Below are positions 19,838 to 29,708 of a stretch of 64,000 nt of DNA, in pieces. The first letter of the stretch is position 1. Every line of letters starts with the position of its first letter. The notes under the pieces are model-generated. The model ran no database searches and was not told the DNA's origin. It saw only the letters and a program-made list of their open reading frames with translations. The stretch comes from CAWKEY01 sp963696315 (GTDB lineage: Bacteria; Pseudomonadota; Gammaproteobacteria; Methylococcales; Methylomonadaceae). The translations under genes and the position numbers were made by a program. The stretch is taken from NCBI GenBank assembly GCA_963696315.1, contig CAVOJU010000026.1, positions 53,674 through 117,673 on the forward strand, in the 5' to 3' direction.

Positions 19838-21280
19838 TTACATGCGGGTTCCGCCCACCGTCAGGCCATCGATTTTGAGTGTAGGCTGACCCACGCCTAC
19901 CGGTACGCTTTGGCCTTCCTTGCCGCAGCTGCCGACACCGCTATCCAGTTCCAGATCGGTGCCAACCATGGATACCCGGGTGAGCACATCCGGTCCATTG
20001 CCTATCAGGGTGGCGCCTTTGACCGGCCGGGTGATTTTGCCGTCTTCGATCAGATAGGCTTCGCTGGCGGAAAAGACAAATTTACCCGAGGTAATATCCA
20101 CTTGTCCGCCGCCGAAGTTTTTGGCATAGAGGCCTTTTTTTACCGATTTGATGATTTCTTCTGGATTATGCGCCCCGGGCAGCATGTAGGTGTTGGTCAT
20201 GCGCGGCATCGGCAGGTGCGCGTAAGATTCGCGCCGGCCGTTGCCGGTAGGCTTGACGCCCATTAAACGGGCATTGAGTTTGTCCTGCATGTAGCCTCGC
20301 AGGATGCCGTTTTCAATCAAGATGGTTTTTTCCGTGGGCGTGCCCTCATCATCAATGCTGAGCGAGCCGCGCCTTCCTGGCAGGGTGCCGTCATCGACGA
20401 CCGTGCATAAATCGGAGGCTACCCGCTCACCGATACGGCCGCTGAATGCGGAGGTGCCTTTGCGGTTGAAATCGCCTTCCAGGCCATGACCGATCGCCTC
20501 ATGCAACAAAATGCCCGGCCAGCCCGGCCCCAGTACGACCGTCATATTGCCGGCCGGTGCGTCTACCGCTTCCAGGTTAACCAGCGCCAGTCTGACCGCT
20601 TCCCTGCCGTATTCCAGGGCCGTGTCCTGGTCGATAAAACAGCTGTAATCGCTGCGGCCGCCGCCGCCCATGCTGCCCTGCTCACGATGACCATTTTCTG
20701 CGACGATCACGGTTACATTCATGCGCACCAAAGGCCGTACATCGGCCGTCAGTGAGCCGTCCTGATTGGCGACCAGAATGCTGTCATGGACGCCGGACAG
20801 ACTGACGATGACTTCTTCAATCCGACTGTCCAGTTTGCGGGTTTCACTGTCAACCTTGCGCAATAACTCGATTTTCTGCTGGTCCGCCAATGATTTTAAC
20901 GGATTGAGCGGGGCATAGTAGCGCGGCCAGCTGGCGGTTTTCGCGAGCCCAATCCGGGCTTGCTGACCTTGGCGGACGATGGCCTGGACATTATTGGCCG
21001 CTTCCAGCAGCACCGGGAGTTCAATCCGGTCGCTGTAGGCAAAACCGGTTTTTTCGCCCGCTACGGCGCGCACGCCGGCGCCCTGTTCGATATTATGACT
21101 GCCTTCCTTGATGATGCCGCCTTCCATGACCCAGGATTCATGATGGCTGGATTGAAAATAAATATCCGCGGCATCCACCGAAGCACTCAGCAGGCGGCTC
21201 ATGATGGTTTCAATATCGCCGTCCTGTATGCCGGAGGGCATGAGTACGGCTTGTCTTGCGAGATGAAGTAGATCCGTCAT
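19838..21280 (-). CDS. tldD: Metalloprotease TldD
   Basis: TldD pairs with TldE (PmbA) as a zinc protease that trims modified peptides such as microcins and degrades the CcdA antitoxin. The 480-residue length matches. The zinc motif HEAIGH is at residues 260-265, the third ligand lies in DSGVGSCGKEGQSVPVG near the C-terminus, and GGGGRSDY is present in the middle. No pmbA is in the window. It ends the minus-strand run maf-rng-yhdP-nitrilase-tldD, an order shared with enterics. Confidence 0.94.
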   Translation of the reverse strand: MTDLLHLARQAVLMPSGIQDGDIETIMSRLLSASVDAADIYFQSSHHESWVMEGGIIKEGSHNIEQGAGVRAVAGEKTGFAYSDRIELPVLLEAANNVQAIVRQGQQARIGLAKTASWPRYYAPLNPLKSLADQQKIELLRKVDSETRKLDSRIEEVIVSLSGVHDSILVANQDGSLTADVRPLVRMNVTVIVAENGHREQGSMGGGGRSDYSCFIDQDTALEYGREAVRLALVNLEAVDAPAGNMTVVLGPGWPGILLHEAIGHGLEGDFNRKGTSAFSGRIGERVASDLCTVVDDGTLPGRRGSLSIDDEGTPTEKTILIENGILRGYMQDKLNARLMGVKPTGNGRRESYAHLPMPRMTNTYMLPGAHNPEEIIKSVKKGLYAKNFGGGQVDITSGKFVFSASEAYLIEDGKITRPVKGATLIGNGPDVLTRVSMVGTDLELDSGVGSCGKEGQSVPVGVGQPTLKIDGLTVGGTRM

Positions 21281-21385
21281 AACATGTGAGTAATAGGTAA
21301 GGGTAATGAATAGGCTATGCGGGCGATTCGAAGACCAGAACGAAATGTAATTTCAGCTCTGATTCTGCTCACTAATGTGACCCAG

Positions 21386-21970
21386 TCAGTCTGTTTTCAA
21401 GTCATTGCGCAGGGTGTCATATAAGGTCTGCAGCAGTGCTTTTGACTTATCTTCCGGAGCGTCGTAGTAACCATCGGGGCTGGCTTGTGAATTGTCAGGC
21501 TCAATGAGTGTTACGCTGACAGCTGTTTCGTCGTCTTTGCCTTCCAGGGTCAGGATATAATTGGCATCGTTATGAAGAGCCGACGAAAAATCCAGCAATT
21601 TGGAGAAAAAACCGCCAGGCTTGTAGACAATGTAAAACTGGCCCTTATCGCGATTGCGGTCGGTGATTGCAAGCTCCTGCTGCGTTAATGCCAACTCCAC
21701 AGTATTCCAGGCCTGGACAAATGGCTGTTTGATAGTCAGGCGTAGCGGGTCGCTTTCAGAGAAAGTCACCTTGTCGCCAAGCCCTGACTCGGTTTCCGTT
21801 TGCAGATTCTCCTCGACAGGCTGGCTTGCATTCTTCTTATCAACGATCAGCGTTGGCGGCCGCTCGAGCATTTCAATGCTCCGGTATTTGTCATCTCCGC
21901 TTGCGCAGGAAACCAGGCCAGCGCCAAACAGCAATACGGCGGTTGGGTATTTTTTGACGATTAATTTCAT
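21386..21970 (-). CDS. BamC-like (NlpB/DapX family) outer-membrane lipoprotein
   Basis: From ATG 21970 the protein has a lipoprotein signal (MKLIVKKYPTAVLLFGAGLVSC, lipobox GLVSC) followed by ASGDDKYRSIEMLERPPTLIV, which resembles the start of BamC (CS-D-RY-----LE-PP-L). One helix-grip domain follows: LTIKQPFVQAWNTVELALTQ, ITDRNRDKGQFYIVYKPG. BamC normally has two such domains and about 340 residues, whereas this protein has ~194 residues and one domain. It is placed between the nitrilase gene and tldD. A role in beta-barrel assembly is inferred from the resemblance. Confidence 0.65.
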   Translation of the reverse strand: MKLIVKKYPTAVLLFGAGLVSCASGDDKYRSIEMLERPPTLIVDKKNASQPVEENLQTETESGLGDKVTFSESDPLRLTIKQPFVQAWNTVELALTQQELAITDRNRDKGQFYIVYKPGGFFSKLLDFSSALHNDANYILTLEGKDDETAVSVTLIEPDNSQASPDGYYDAPEDKSKALLQTLYDTLRNDLKTD

Positions 21971-21983
21971 TTTCAACAATAAC

Positions 21984-22802
21984 TTAGGCACAAAAAAAGC
22001 GGCGATGATTGAGTGCCGGAAAGGTGTTGCGCACCTTTTCCAGGCGTTCAAGATCGATTTCCGCCGACACAAAGCCCCCGCCGGTTTTATAGCAATCGAG
22101 CACCACGCCCCAAGGGTCGATGATCATGCTGTGGCCAAAGGTTTTCCGGCCATTCAGATGAAAACCACCCTGATTGGGCGCTATCACATAGCACAGATTT
22201 TCTACTGCGCGCGCGCGCAATAAAAGCTCCCAATGCGCGGCCCCGGTTTCGGCGGTAAAGGCAGATGGAATGACCAGTATTTCCATGCCCAGTTTTCCCA
22301 TGGTGCGGAAAAACTCGGGAAAACGCAGATCGTAACAAACCGCAACGCCCAGCTTGCCAAAAGGCGTATCAATCACCAAAGGCACATCGCCGGGCTCGAT
22401 GGAGTCGGATTCGCGGTAAATTTCTTGTGTGCCCGGGACGCTGACATCAAACAGATGGACTTTATCGTAGCGCGCCACGCGTTCGCCGCTAGCGTTGTAG
22501 ACCAGGCAAGACGCGCGCACTTTATGGTCGTCGTTGCCCGCGATGGGAATGGTGCCGCCGACAACCCAGACGGCATATTTCTTTGCGACCGAGGATAAAA
22601 AATCCTGTATCGGTCCTGAGCCGTCGATCTCTTTGGCTTTGATCTTGTCCAGTTCATGCTCGCCCATCAACGCAAAATTTTCCGGCAATGCGACCAGCTT
22701 TGCTCCCGCCTTTGCGGCTTCGCCAATCAGCTTGCCGGCTTCAAACAAGTTGGCGCTGATGCTTGGACTGGATGCCATCTGGATGGCTGCACATTTGCTC
22801 AT
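21984..22802 (-). CDS. Carbon-nitrogen hydrolase (Nit1/YbeM-like, probable deaminated-glutathione amidase)
   Basis: A nitrilase-superfamily amidase of 272 residues. The catalytic triad is visible as Glu in LPENFALMG, Lys in RYDKVHLFDV and Cys in GVAVCYDLRFPE. HLFDV, LRFPE-FR and PSAFTAETGAAHWE match the Nit1/Nit2 branch, whose members repair deaminated glutathione; omega-amidase is the alternative. The gene is four bases from yhdP (stop at 22805) and probably shares its transcript. The same slot between yhdP and tldD carries a nitrilase in many gammaproteobacteria. Confidence 0.85.
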   Translation of the reverse strand: MSKCAAIQMASSPSISANLFEAGKLIGEAAKAGAKLVALPENFALMGEHELDKIKAKEIDGSGPIQDFLSSVAKKYAVWVVGGTIPIAGNDDHKVRASCLVYNASGERVARYDKVHLFDVSVPGTQEIYRESDSIEPGDVPLVIDTPFGKLGVAVCYDLRFPEFFRTMGKLGMEILVIPSAFTAETGAAHWELLLRARAVENLCYVIAPNQGGFHLNGRKTFGHSMIIDPWGVVLDCYKTGGGFVSAEIDLERLEKVRNTFPALNHRRFFCA

Positions 22803-22804
22803 GC

Positions 22805-25800
22805 TTATCTCTCTTTGTTGTCATTTTTTGGTCCCTGCACCCAGGGAAAGCCGGTAATTCCGCTCCAGGTTTTTTGCAGCAAACCTTCGTTTTCATGCAG
22901 CGAAATAATTTGCGCATCGCCCCATGGGCCCTGCACCTGATACTCTGAACCGAAGAAAAAGCCTTCTTGGTCTTCGCCGGTCAAGGTGCGCGCCACCATG
23001 GCGGCTATTTTGCCCATGATTGTACCAGCAATAGGCACGGCGTCAGAACTTTTAGGCACAACATGAACATGATGATCAACGGTTTGCTTGACCAGATCGG
23101 TCTCGCCGGTTAGGGTGATTTTTGCCGGGATAGCATCGACGACTAAATTCTGGGTAAGTGCGATGCCGTTGAGTAATTCAAACTGTCCCTTGATGCTGTT
23201 GAAGGTCAAGCCTTCGGCATAGACATCGCTAAAATCCAGTTGCAGACGCTTTAACCACTGGTCCATGGCCAGTATGCCCAGCACCCGGCCAAATCCGGGT
23301 TCTATGCTCAAAATGCGGCCGTGCTTCAGATCAACGTCTATCTGGCCTTGCAAACCCTCAATGGAGAACTGTTGCGGCGGGCCGCTCCAGTTGAGCGAAA
23401 AATCAAAGAAGCCGCTGGTATCAGTCATATCCGGGCTAATGCCCAGCCTGGTCAGCAGCCGCCCGAAATGCGCGGTTTCCAGGCGGCCACGGGTCTGTGT
23501 TTGGGACTGCTCACCCTGGGTTTTCCAGTCACCGGTTAAGACAAGTTTTGCGTCTGCTCCGGTCAGATTGACACGCTTAAAACGAATGCCGCTGGCTATA
23601 CGCTCGGTTTCCAGGGTCAACTGCCCCAGATCAACGGCATTCCACAAGGTTTTATGGCTGCTGACATTCAATAATGGCATCTTCTGCGGACTTAAGGTCT
23701 CGCCATCACGCTTTAGCTGCTTGAACGCGGAAAAATCCAGCACATCCATCACCAGAGTGATGCTTTCGGCACCGTTAAGATCAGCAGGCATCTGAATTTT
23801 ACCGCTCGCAAAGGCACTTTTGATATGTCCGGCCCAATTGCTTTCAGTGCGGCTCACGTTTAGATCAATCTTGCCCATGTCGGCTTTCCCCCACAGGCCG
23901 TGGTTGCTGTGCAGCTTGATTGTCCTGATGCTGTCCAGCGCGCTGCTGCCTTCCTGGGCAACGGATAAAGCCAGCCAGTCTTGCAAAGCCAATGGATCAC
24001 GATTGATTTCCAAGGTCAGGCCGGCACCCTCAACCTGGGCCGCTTCCCCCGAGCCGACCAGAATGTGGCCGGAGTAAAGGTTTTGTTGCCGGGTATCCAA
24101 TTTGACGGCGGCTTTGAGCTGGTTGTCATAATTGAATTCCAGTGGCAGCAAGGTCTGATCATCAAAAACAAACTTCAGTGACAAGGGCTTGGTTTGGCCA
24201 CCGGTTTTGGCCAATGAGCCCGGTAACTTCAGCGTGACGCCGGTGAGCGCCGACTGCACCAAAAGCTCCGGGGCGCTCGTGTCAAAAGGCAGACGCAATT
24301 GCAGTTGATAATCGGCGACGCCGTCTGCCAATTGCCACCAGGGCAATTTGAATTGCGCCTGCAGGTCACTGATACCGGCACTGCCCGATACGTTGACAGT
24401 GGTCTGATCGCGGCTGGTTTTAATGTCAATGTCTATGGCGTGGCCCAGACTATTGGCTTGAATACGCTCACTATAAACGCCCAGTTCATTAAATTTTAAC
24501 GCTCCGGAAATGCCTTTGACCGCCAAATCCAGTGGCTTGACGGTCAATCTGGCGTTATTCACTTGCGCTGTTCCCTCGACTTTGGCGGCTGCACCGTCGC
24601 TAAGAGGGATTTTTAAATCCAGGCTGATTTGAGTATCGCCTTCGGGGCTAATCACATTTAATAATGCGTCCACCGGGGAATTAAGCGGGGTATGTTGCAT
24701 AAAATCCAGCGCCTGAATAATCTCGCCATCCAGCTCACCTTTAACCAACACATACTCGCTGTCGCCCATTGCCGGAATGTTGACTTCGGCCTGTTTTAGG
24801 CTGGTATTTGCCGCCTGGCCCTGCTGAAATTTGACTTGCAGGCTGTTCTGTAAAAACAGCACATCCCCAGCCAGTCCGGTCAAATGTGGCCATTGCGGAT
24901 GATAGTTCAGCTCAAAGCCATCGACATGAAACAGGGTCTCAAAGACGCCCTCACCGCGGCTAAACGGAAAATCACCCGGATTGCCGTAAAACAACAGGCG
25001 GCCATCGCTGACACGGCCTTTAACAAAGGCGTGATCGAGCCAGTCCAGCACCTCGGGATCCAGTGCCATTGCGGGCAGATAGCGGGCCGCTTTGTTGGCA
25101 TCGTGAGCCGAAAATGCACTCTGAATGTCCACAAAAGGCTTCCCGCCAGTCTTTGGCAGCTTCAACTGCAGACGGCTGTGAGTCTGAAAATCAGGCGTAG
25201 CCAGCTCAATCAGGGCGGCCGATAACTGCCAATCCTTGTCTGTTTGCTGCCATAACACGTGGCCTCTTAGTGCACTGATAGTTAACGCCGAACGAAACAG
25301 CTCGGGTGAGGAAAGGGCGGCATTTTTGGTCATCAGCCAGATCGAGCCTTGCTGCTCGCTGCCTTTAAGGTGACCCGTCAAGTTTTCCATGCCGGGAAAT
25401 GCCGGCAAAGGCGCGAATCCCACGCCGGCAAATCGGCCATTCACGGCAAACTGATTTTTATCCACATCGACAAACAGTGAAAGATCCTCCACGCGGCCTC
25501 TGAGCCGGGTCTCTGTCAGTATTTTCGCCTGTGCGTCCGGCAGCGGCGCAAAAAACTGCAGAAGGTCTGAAGCTTCGTGCAAATCCAGTTGCCTGGCAAA
25601 CAGCGCAAGCTTGTGCTGTTGATTGGTGCCGGTATGTTCGCCGGCAATGCTGAACAGGGCTGGTGGCCATTTTTTGCCGGGCATGTTGGGTCTGTCAGCG
25701 GTTTCCAGCAATAAATCCATGACATCCAGCCGCCACTCACGGTCATTAGCCGACCACTGAAACCGGGTCTGCATCTGTTTAAGCGGAAAGGAGCCTTTGC

Positions 25801-26647
25801 CCTCGCGGCTCAGATGCAACTGTTCAAGTTGTACATCGCCACTAACGGCGGTTAGCTGCGCCTGTTGCCATTCAGCCCAGAGCTTGAAATCTCCAGTGCC
25901 GCTGCTGATTTTCAGTGCCAACGGCAAATCAGCGCTTGCCAGCTCGGACAGCCTGATCTGTCTGCCTTGTAAAAATGCACGGCCCTTGAGACTGGCCGGT
26001 TCAAATACATTGCCGTTAAAGTCCATGGCGACGGTGAGCGCCTTGCCATATTTCTTCGGCAGTTTCAGCAGCATATTAATCCGGTGGCGCTGGCTAGCCC
26101 TGTCATTGATGATGGCCAGATCGACCTCATTAAAGCGCAGAGGACGGTTGCCGGTTTGATCATCCTGCCAGGTGATGGTGCTCTGCAGCAGTTCGTATTT
26201 ACCGCCCTGCATCAGCCACCACGGTTGCCCATCGCTGGTTTTTAGGCCAACAATGGCAAAACTGCCGTCCGGTTTTTGTTTGACAGTCAGTCGGGCGCCC
26301 ACCAGTGTCACCCAGGATGATGACAACACATCCCTGCTGACCAGCATGTCGAATAAGTTTATGCCCAGGCGTATTTCATTTAATTGAATGGCGGGCTGTT
26401 CCTCCGGACGCGTGGATAACACATCGATATCACTGAGTATCAGTTCAGGGTTGAAACCGCGCAGTTTAGCCCGCATCCGGCCTATGTTTACCGGGGCTCC
26501 CAATTCTTGGCCGATGAGGCTCGACAAGCTGGATTTATAATAGTCAATACTGGACAGTAGGACGCGCACCCCCGTTAATCCGAGCGCTGACGCGATTAAG
26601 CCCCAAAAAATAAGATGCCGCGTTGCCCGCGTAATATGATGGATCAC
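22805..26647 (-). CDS. yhdP: YhdP family AsmA-like protein
   Basis: A 1280-residue inner-membrane-anchored periplasmic protein. One N-terminal membrane helix (HLIFWGLIASALGLTGVRVLL) is followed by long beta-rich AsmA/DUF3971 sequence with repeated short motifs and the conserved C-terminus (LLNGIALTQNLVVDAIPAKITLTGETDL, VVPKSSDAVPIAGTIMGKIAA). YhdP, TamB and YdbH are the redundant AsmA-like proteins that move phospholipids from inner to outer membrane in E. coli. Length and placement after rng match. It is about 65 bases downstream of the rng stop. Confidence 0.92.
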   Translation of the reverse strand: MIHHITRATRHLIFWGLIASALGLTGVRVLLSSIDYYKSSLSSLIGQELGAPVNIGRMRAKLRGFNPELILSDIDVLSTRPEEQPAIQLNEIRLGINLFDMLVSRDVLSSSWVTLVGARLTVKQKPDGSFAIVGLKTSDGQPWWLMQGGKYELLQSTITWQDDQTGNRPLRFNEVDLAIINDRASQRHRINMLLKLPKKYGKALTVAMDFNGNVFEPASLKGRAFLQGRQIRLSELASADLPLALKISSGTGDFKLWAEWQQAQLTAVSGDVQLEQLHLSREGKGSFPLKQMQTRFQWSANDREWRLDVMDLLLETADRPNMPGKKWPPALFSIAGEHTGTNQQHKLALFARQLDLHEASDLLQFFAPLPDAQAKILTETRLRGRVEDLSLFVDVDKNQFAVNGRFAGVGFAPLPAFPGMENLTGHLKGSEQQGSIWLMTKNAALSSPELFRSALTISALRGHVLWQQTDKDWQLSAALIELATPDFQTHSRLQLKLPKTGGKPFVDIQSAFSAHDANKAARYLPAMALDPEVLDWLDHAFVKGRVSDGRLLFYGNPGDFPFSRGEGVFETLFHVDGFELNYHPQWPHLTGLAGDVLFLQNSLQVKFQQGQAANTSLKQAEVNIPAMGDSEYVLVKGELDGEIIQALDFMQHTPLNSPVDALLNVISPEGDTQISLDLKIPLSDGAAAKVEGTAQVNNARLTVKPLDLAVKGISGALKFNELGVYSERIQANSLGHAIDIDIKTSRDQTTVNVSGSAGISDLQAQFKLPWWQLADGVADYQLQLRLPFDTSAPELLVQSALTGVTLKLPGSLAKTGGQTKPLSLKFVFDDQTLLPLEFNYDNQLKAAVKLDTRQQNLYSGHILVGSGEAAQVEGAGLTLEINRDPLALQDWLALSVAQEGSSALDSIRTIKLHSNHGLWGKADMGKIDLNVSRTESNWAGHIKSAFASGKIQMPADLNGAESITLVMDVLDFSAFKQLKRDGETLSPQKMPLLNVSSHKTLWNAVDLGQLTLETERIASGIRFKRVNLTGADAKLVLTGDWKTQGEQSQTQTRGRLETAHFGRLLTRLGISPDMTDTSGFFDFSLNWSGPPQQFSIEGLQGQIDVDLKHGRILSIEPGFGRVLGILAMDQWLKRLQLDFSDVYAEGLTFNSIKGQFELLNGIALTQNLVVDAIPAKITLTGETDLVKQTVDHHVHVVPKSSDAVPIAGTIMGKIAAMVARTLTGEDQEGFFFGSEYQVQGPWGDAQIISLHENEGLLQKTWSGITGFPWVQGPKNDNKER

Positions 26648-26711
26648 AAAAACAGCTTAAAGGCACAAGGCAAAAGGCGAAAGCAGGAAAAAGTCGGCAC
26701 TTGCGCTTAAA

Positions 26712-28166
26712 TCAAAGCAATACCACATCGTACTGCTCCTGATTGTATTCAGCTTCTGCCCTAAACTTGATCTGCACTCCCAAAAACACCTCTAATTCCG
26801 CGAGCATGGCGGCCTCTTCGTCCAGCAGCATCTCCACAACCTCGTTGGAAGCCAGCACCAGTAGTTTCTGCACGTTATATTGCCGGACTTCACGAATAAT
26901 TTCGCGGAAAATTTCCAGACACATGGATTCCGCCGTTTTTAATACCCCGCGCCCGCCACAAGCCTTGCAGGGTTCGCACAGGATATGCTCCAGACTTTCG
27001 CGCGTTCTTTTGCGCGTCATTTCAACCAGGCCCAGCACCGAGACTTCCGTAATTTTGGTTTTGGCGTGGTCTTTTTCGAGATTGCGTTCCAGCGCCTGCA
27101 AGACCTGTTTTTTATGATCTTCGCTTTGCATATCGATAAAATCGATAATTATGATGCCGCCCAGATTTCTGAGCCTGAGTTGCCGTGAAATGGTTTGCGC
27201 CGCTTCCAGATTGGTTTTAAAAATTGTTTCTTCCAGGTTCTTGCCGCTGACATAGCCGCCGGTATTGACATCAACCGTGGTCATTGCCTCGGTCTGGTCA
27301 AACACCAGATGGCCACCCGATTTCAGTTTGACTTTACGCTCGAGCGCCTTTTGAATTTCATTTTCAACGTTGTAAATATCAAATACCGGGCATTCGCCGG
27401 TGTAATGTTCGATAACCGGCACGATTTCCGGTACAAACACTTTGGCAAACTCAATCAGCCGGTGATAGGTTTCCTTGGAATCGACGCGCACCCGATCAAT
27501 GCCCTCCTTGTATAAATCCCGCAAGGTTCTGACGCTGAGCGGCAAATCCTTATGAATAAACTCCTTGGCTTTGGCGTCGGCAATCTTCGCGGAGATCGAC
27601 TCCCACAGTTTGAGCAGAAAAGTCATGTCTGAAAACAGTACCGCTTCTTCCACGCACTCGGCCGCTGTCCGGGCAATAAAACCGCCACATTCATGTTGCT
27701 GGCGGTAGGCATTAAGGCAGGCTTTTAAGCGGGCCCGTTCCGCTTCGCATTCAATTCTTTGCGATACCCCGCAATTATTCGCATAGGGCATATAAACCTG
27801 ATAGCGGGAGGGTATCGATATTTCTGTGGTCAGGCGCGCGCCTTTGCTGCCGATAGGGTCTTTGACCACCTGAACGATAATGTGCTGGCCTTCATGAAGA
27901 TAATGCTCGATATTTTCGGAGCGCTTTTTCTCCAGATCCTTGCTGCACAAATCGGAAATGTGCAGAAAAGCCGCCTTCGGCAGGCCAATATCAACAAACG
28001 CCGCCTGCATACCCGGCAAAACCCGGCACACTTCGCCCTTATAAATGTTGCCGACCAGGCCTATCTGCCGGCTTCTTTCGATGATTAACTCCTGCAAGAC
28101 ACCGTTTTCAATGACGGCGACCCGTGTTTCTGGCGGGGTAACGTTGATTAAAATTTCTTCACTCAT
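26712..28166 (-). CDS. rng: Ribonuclease G
   Basis: Endonuclease that matures the 5' end of 16S rRNA and turns over some mRNAs. The 484-residue protein starts MSEEILINVTPPETRVAVIENG and has an S1 domain near residues 37-128 (GNIYKGEVCRVLPGMQAAFVDIG), the DNase I-like catalytic part with TTVDVNTGGYVSG and GGIIIIDFIDM (metal-binding aspartates), and the zinc-link CEPCKACGGRG. It lacks the long C-terminal tail of RNase E, which supports RNase G. It overlaps the end of maf by eight bases. Confidence 0.94.
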   Translation of the reverse strand: MSEEILINVTPPETRVAVIENGVLQELIIERSRQIGLVGNIYKGEVCRVLPGMQAAFVDIGLPKAAFLHISDLCSKDLEKKRSENIEHYLHEGQHIIVQVVKDPIGSKGARLTTEISIPSRYQVYMPYANNCGVSQRIECEAERARLKACLNAYRQQHECGGFIARTAAECVEEAVLFSDMTFLLKLWESISAKIADAKAKEFIHKDLPLSVRTLRDLYKEGIDRVRVDSKETYHRLIEFAKVFVPEIVPVIEHYTGECPVFDIYNVENEIQKALERKVKLKSGGHLVFDQTEAMTTVDVNTGGYVSGKNLEETIFKTNLEAAQTISRQLRLRNLGGIIIIDFIDMQSEDHKKQVLQALERNLEKDHAKTKITEVSVLGLVEMTRKRTRESLEHILCEPCKACGGRGVLKTAESMCLEIFREIIREVRQYNVQKLLVLASNEVVEMLLDEEAAMLAELEVFLGVQIKFRAEAEYNQEQYDVVLL

Positions 28167-28737
28167 TAAAAAGCTCTATTCCTTGTTTGGCTAAAAGTTC
28201 AGCGGTTTCAAACAGAGGCAAACCGACCACACCCGAAAAACTGCCGGTGATCGATTCCACAAAGACACTGCCCAAACCCTGAATCGCATAACTCCCGGCT
28301 TTATCGGCCGGCTCGCCGCTGCGCCAATACATCAGTATTTCCGATGTCGTCAAGCGCCTGAAAGACACTTCGGTGATGCTGACGGCTTGGTCATGACGGC
28401 GTCCGCGTAACGAAATTGCCGTATAAACCTGATGGGTTTGGCCGGATAATTGAGTCAGCATCGACAGGGCGTCATGCTGGTCTGCCGGCTTACCCATAAT
28501 TTGATTGCCCAAGACCACCGCGGTATCGGCTGCCAGCACCGGTACAGTAAAACCTATTTGCGCAACGCAGGCCGCCGATTTTTCCGCAGCAAGGCGTTGC
28601 ACATAGATCAGCGGGGCTTCATTGAATCGGGGCGATTCATCCACGGCAACCGGATGGATCGCATAAGTGACTCTGATCTGATCCAACAGTTCCTTGCGCC
28701 TGGGGGAGGCTGAAGCCAGAATTATTTGCGGCGTCAT
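28159..28737 (-). CDS. maf: Maf-type nucleoside triphosphate pyrophosphatase (YhdE-like)
   Basis: Hydrolyses non-canonical or excess nucleoside triphosphates such as dTTP or UTP, in the YhdE branch. The 192-residue sequence carries the Maf signature ILASASPRRKELLDQI at the N-terminus, DESPRFNEAP, VLAADTAVVLGNQIMGKPAD, and SGQTHQVYTAI. It lies between rlmH and rng; its ATG overlaps the rlmH stop by one base (TAATG), suggesting coupled translation. Confidence 0.92.
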   Translation of the reverse strand: MTPQIILASASPRRKELLDQIRVTYAIHPVAVDESPRFNEAPLIYVQRLAAEKSAACVAQIGFTVPVLAADTAVVLGNQIMGKPADQHDALSMLTQLSGQTHQVYTAISLRGRRHDQAVSITEVSFRRLTTSEILMYWRSGEPADKAGSYAIQGLGSVFVESITGSFSGVVGLPLFETAELLAKQGIELFNE

Positions 28738-29204
28738 TAACGATGGTAAGGGTGGTTCTGGAGGATGCTCCAGGCGCGGTAAAGCTGCTCGGCAACGACA
28801 ACTCGCACCAGTGGGTGGGGGAGCGTCAGTCTGGACAGGCTCCAGGATTCGCGGGCCGCCTGTTTGGCCGAATCCGCCAGACCTTCCGGACCGCCGACCA
28901 GTAGGGCGATATTTTGCCCGCTTTCCAGCCAGCGCTGCAGCGCTTGTGCCAATTCGGGGGTAGTCCAGGGTTTGCCTGGTATGTCCAGGGATAGTACATG
29001 CGCGGCGGGCGGAATGGCCGCCATCATTCTTTCGCCTTCTTCTCTGACAATTCTGGAGACATCGCTGTTTTTGCTGCGCTTGCCGGGGGCAATTTCTTTA
29101 AGCACCAGTTCGCATTCCCGGGGCAGGCGCTTGGCATATTCATCGTAGCCCTGCTGCACCCAGCCCGGCATACGGTTTCCAACGGTAATCAGATGTATTT
29201 GCAT
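28737..29204 (-). CDS. rlmH: 23S rRNA (pseudouridine1915-N3)-methyltransferase RlmH
   Basis: A SPOUT-fold methyltransferase that modifies pseudouridine 1915 in helix 69. The 155 residues are the standard length. Conserved blocks are MQIHLITVGNRMPGW at the N-terminus, ALLVGGPEGLADS (SAM-binding knot), LSRLTLPHPLVRVVVAEQLYRAWSI and the C-terminal NHPYHR. It is the first gene of the rlmH-maf-rng transcript. Confidence 0.95.
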   Translation of the reverse strand: MQIHLITVGNRMPGWVQQGYDEYAKRLPRECELVLKEIAPGKRSKNSDVSRIVREEGERMMAAIPPAAHVLSLDIPGKPWTTPELAQALQRWLESGQNIALLVGGPEGLADSAKQAARESWSLSRLTLPHPLVRVVVAEQLYRAWSILQNHPYHR

Positions 29205-29415
29205 GGGTGCAGGATACAGAGAACACGGCGCCTATGCAATGCCGTCTGCTTGGCAAAACCAGGCGTGATGGGCATGCGCTGCCGGAAAAATGACGCTATC
29301 CAAAACGCACATTGCCAGCACTATGAATGCGTTAGCACAGATTAAAAAGTTTACGCATTGTTGGCGTCTTTATTGCTTGCTTCTTAAAAACGCTAAAAAA
29401 CGCCGGAGAGTTGTC

Positions 29416-29670
29416 ATGCGCCTACCCGCACTTCTTTTGCTGATATTTGGACTGAGCCTTGGTGCCTGCACCTGGAGTCAGCCAGTGCAGGATCAGGTGG
29501 ATTCCTTATTGCCCAGCAGAGCAGAATCAGTTGGTTTTTTTAGCCGTGTCCACCGCCGCATCAGAGATACTGAAAGGGCTACTTATGGCCTGCTCTTCGA
29601 GATGCGCGACGGCTATGACAGTTTTATCTATGACGTACAGAAAGACTATTATGAAGACTATCAAAAATAA
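29416..29670 (+). CDS. Small lipoprotein, family unknown
   Basis: Eighty-four residues from ATG 29416 with GGAG 8 bases upstream. The signal peptide MRLPALLLLIFGLSLGAC has the lipobox SLGAC. The mature part is short, acidic and aromatic (RDTERATYGLLFEMRDGYDSFIYDVQKDYYEDYQK). The frame is open further upstream to 29290, but those residues are basic and unconserved-looking. It is divergent from rlmH and 38 bases before fliW. I do not recognise the family. Confidence 0.6.
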   Translation: MRLPALLLLIFGLSLGACTWSQPVQDQVDSLLPSRAESVGFFSRVHRRIRDTERATYGLLFEMRDGYDSFIYDVQKDYYEDYQK

Positions 29671-29708
29671 TACCGGCTACCACTTCCCTTCGAATCTTGA
29701 GGACAACC

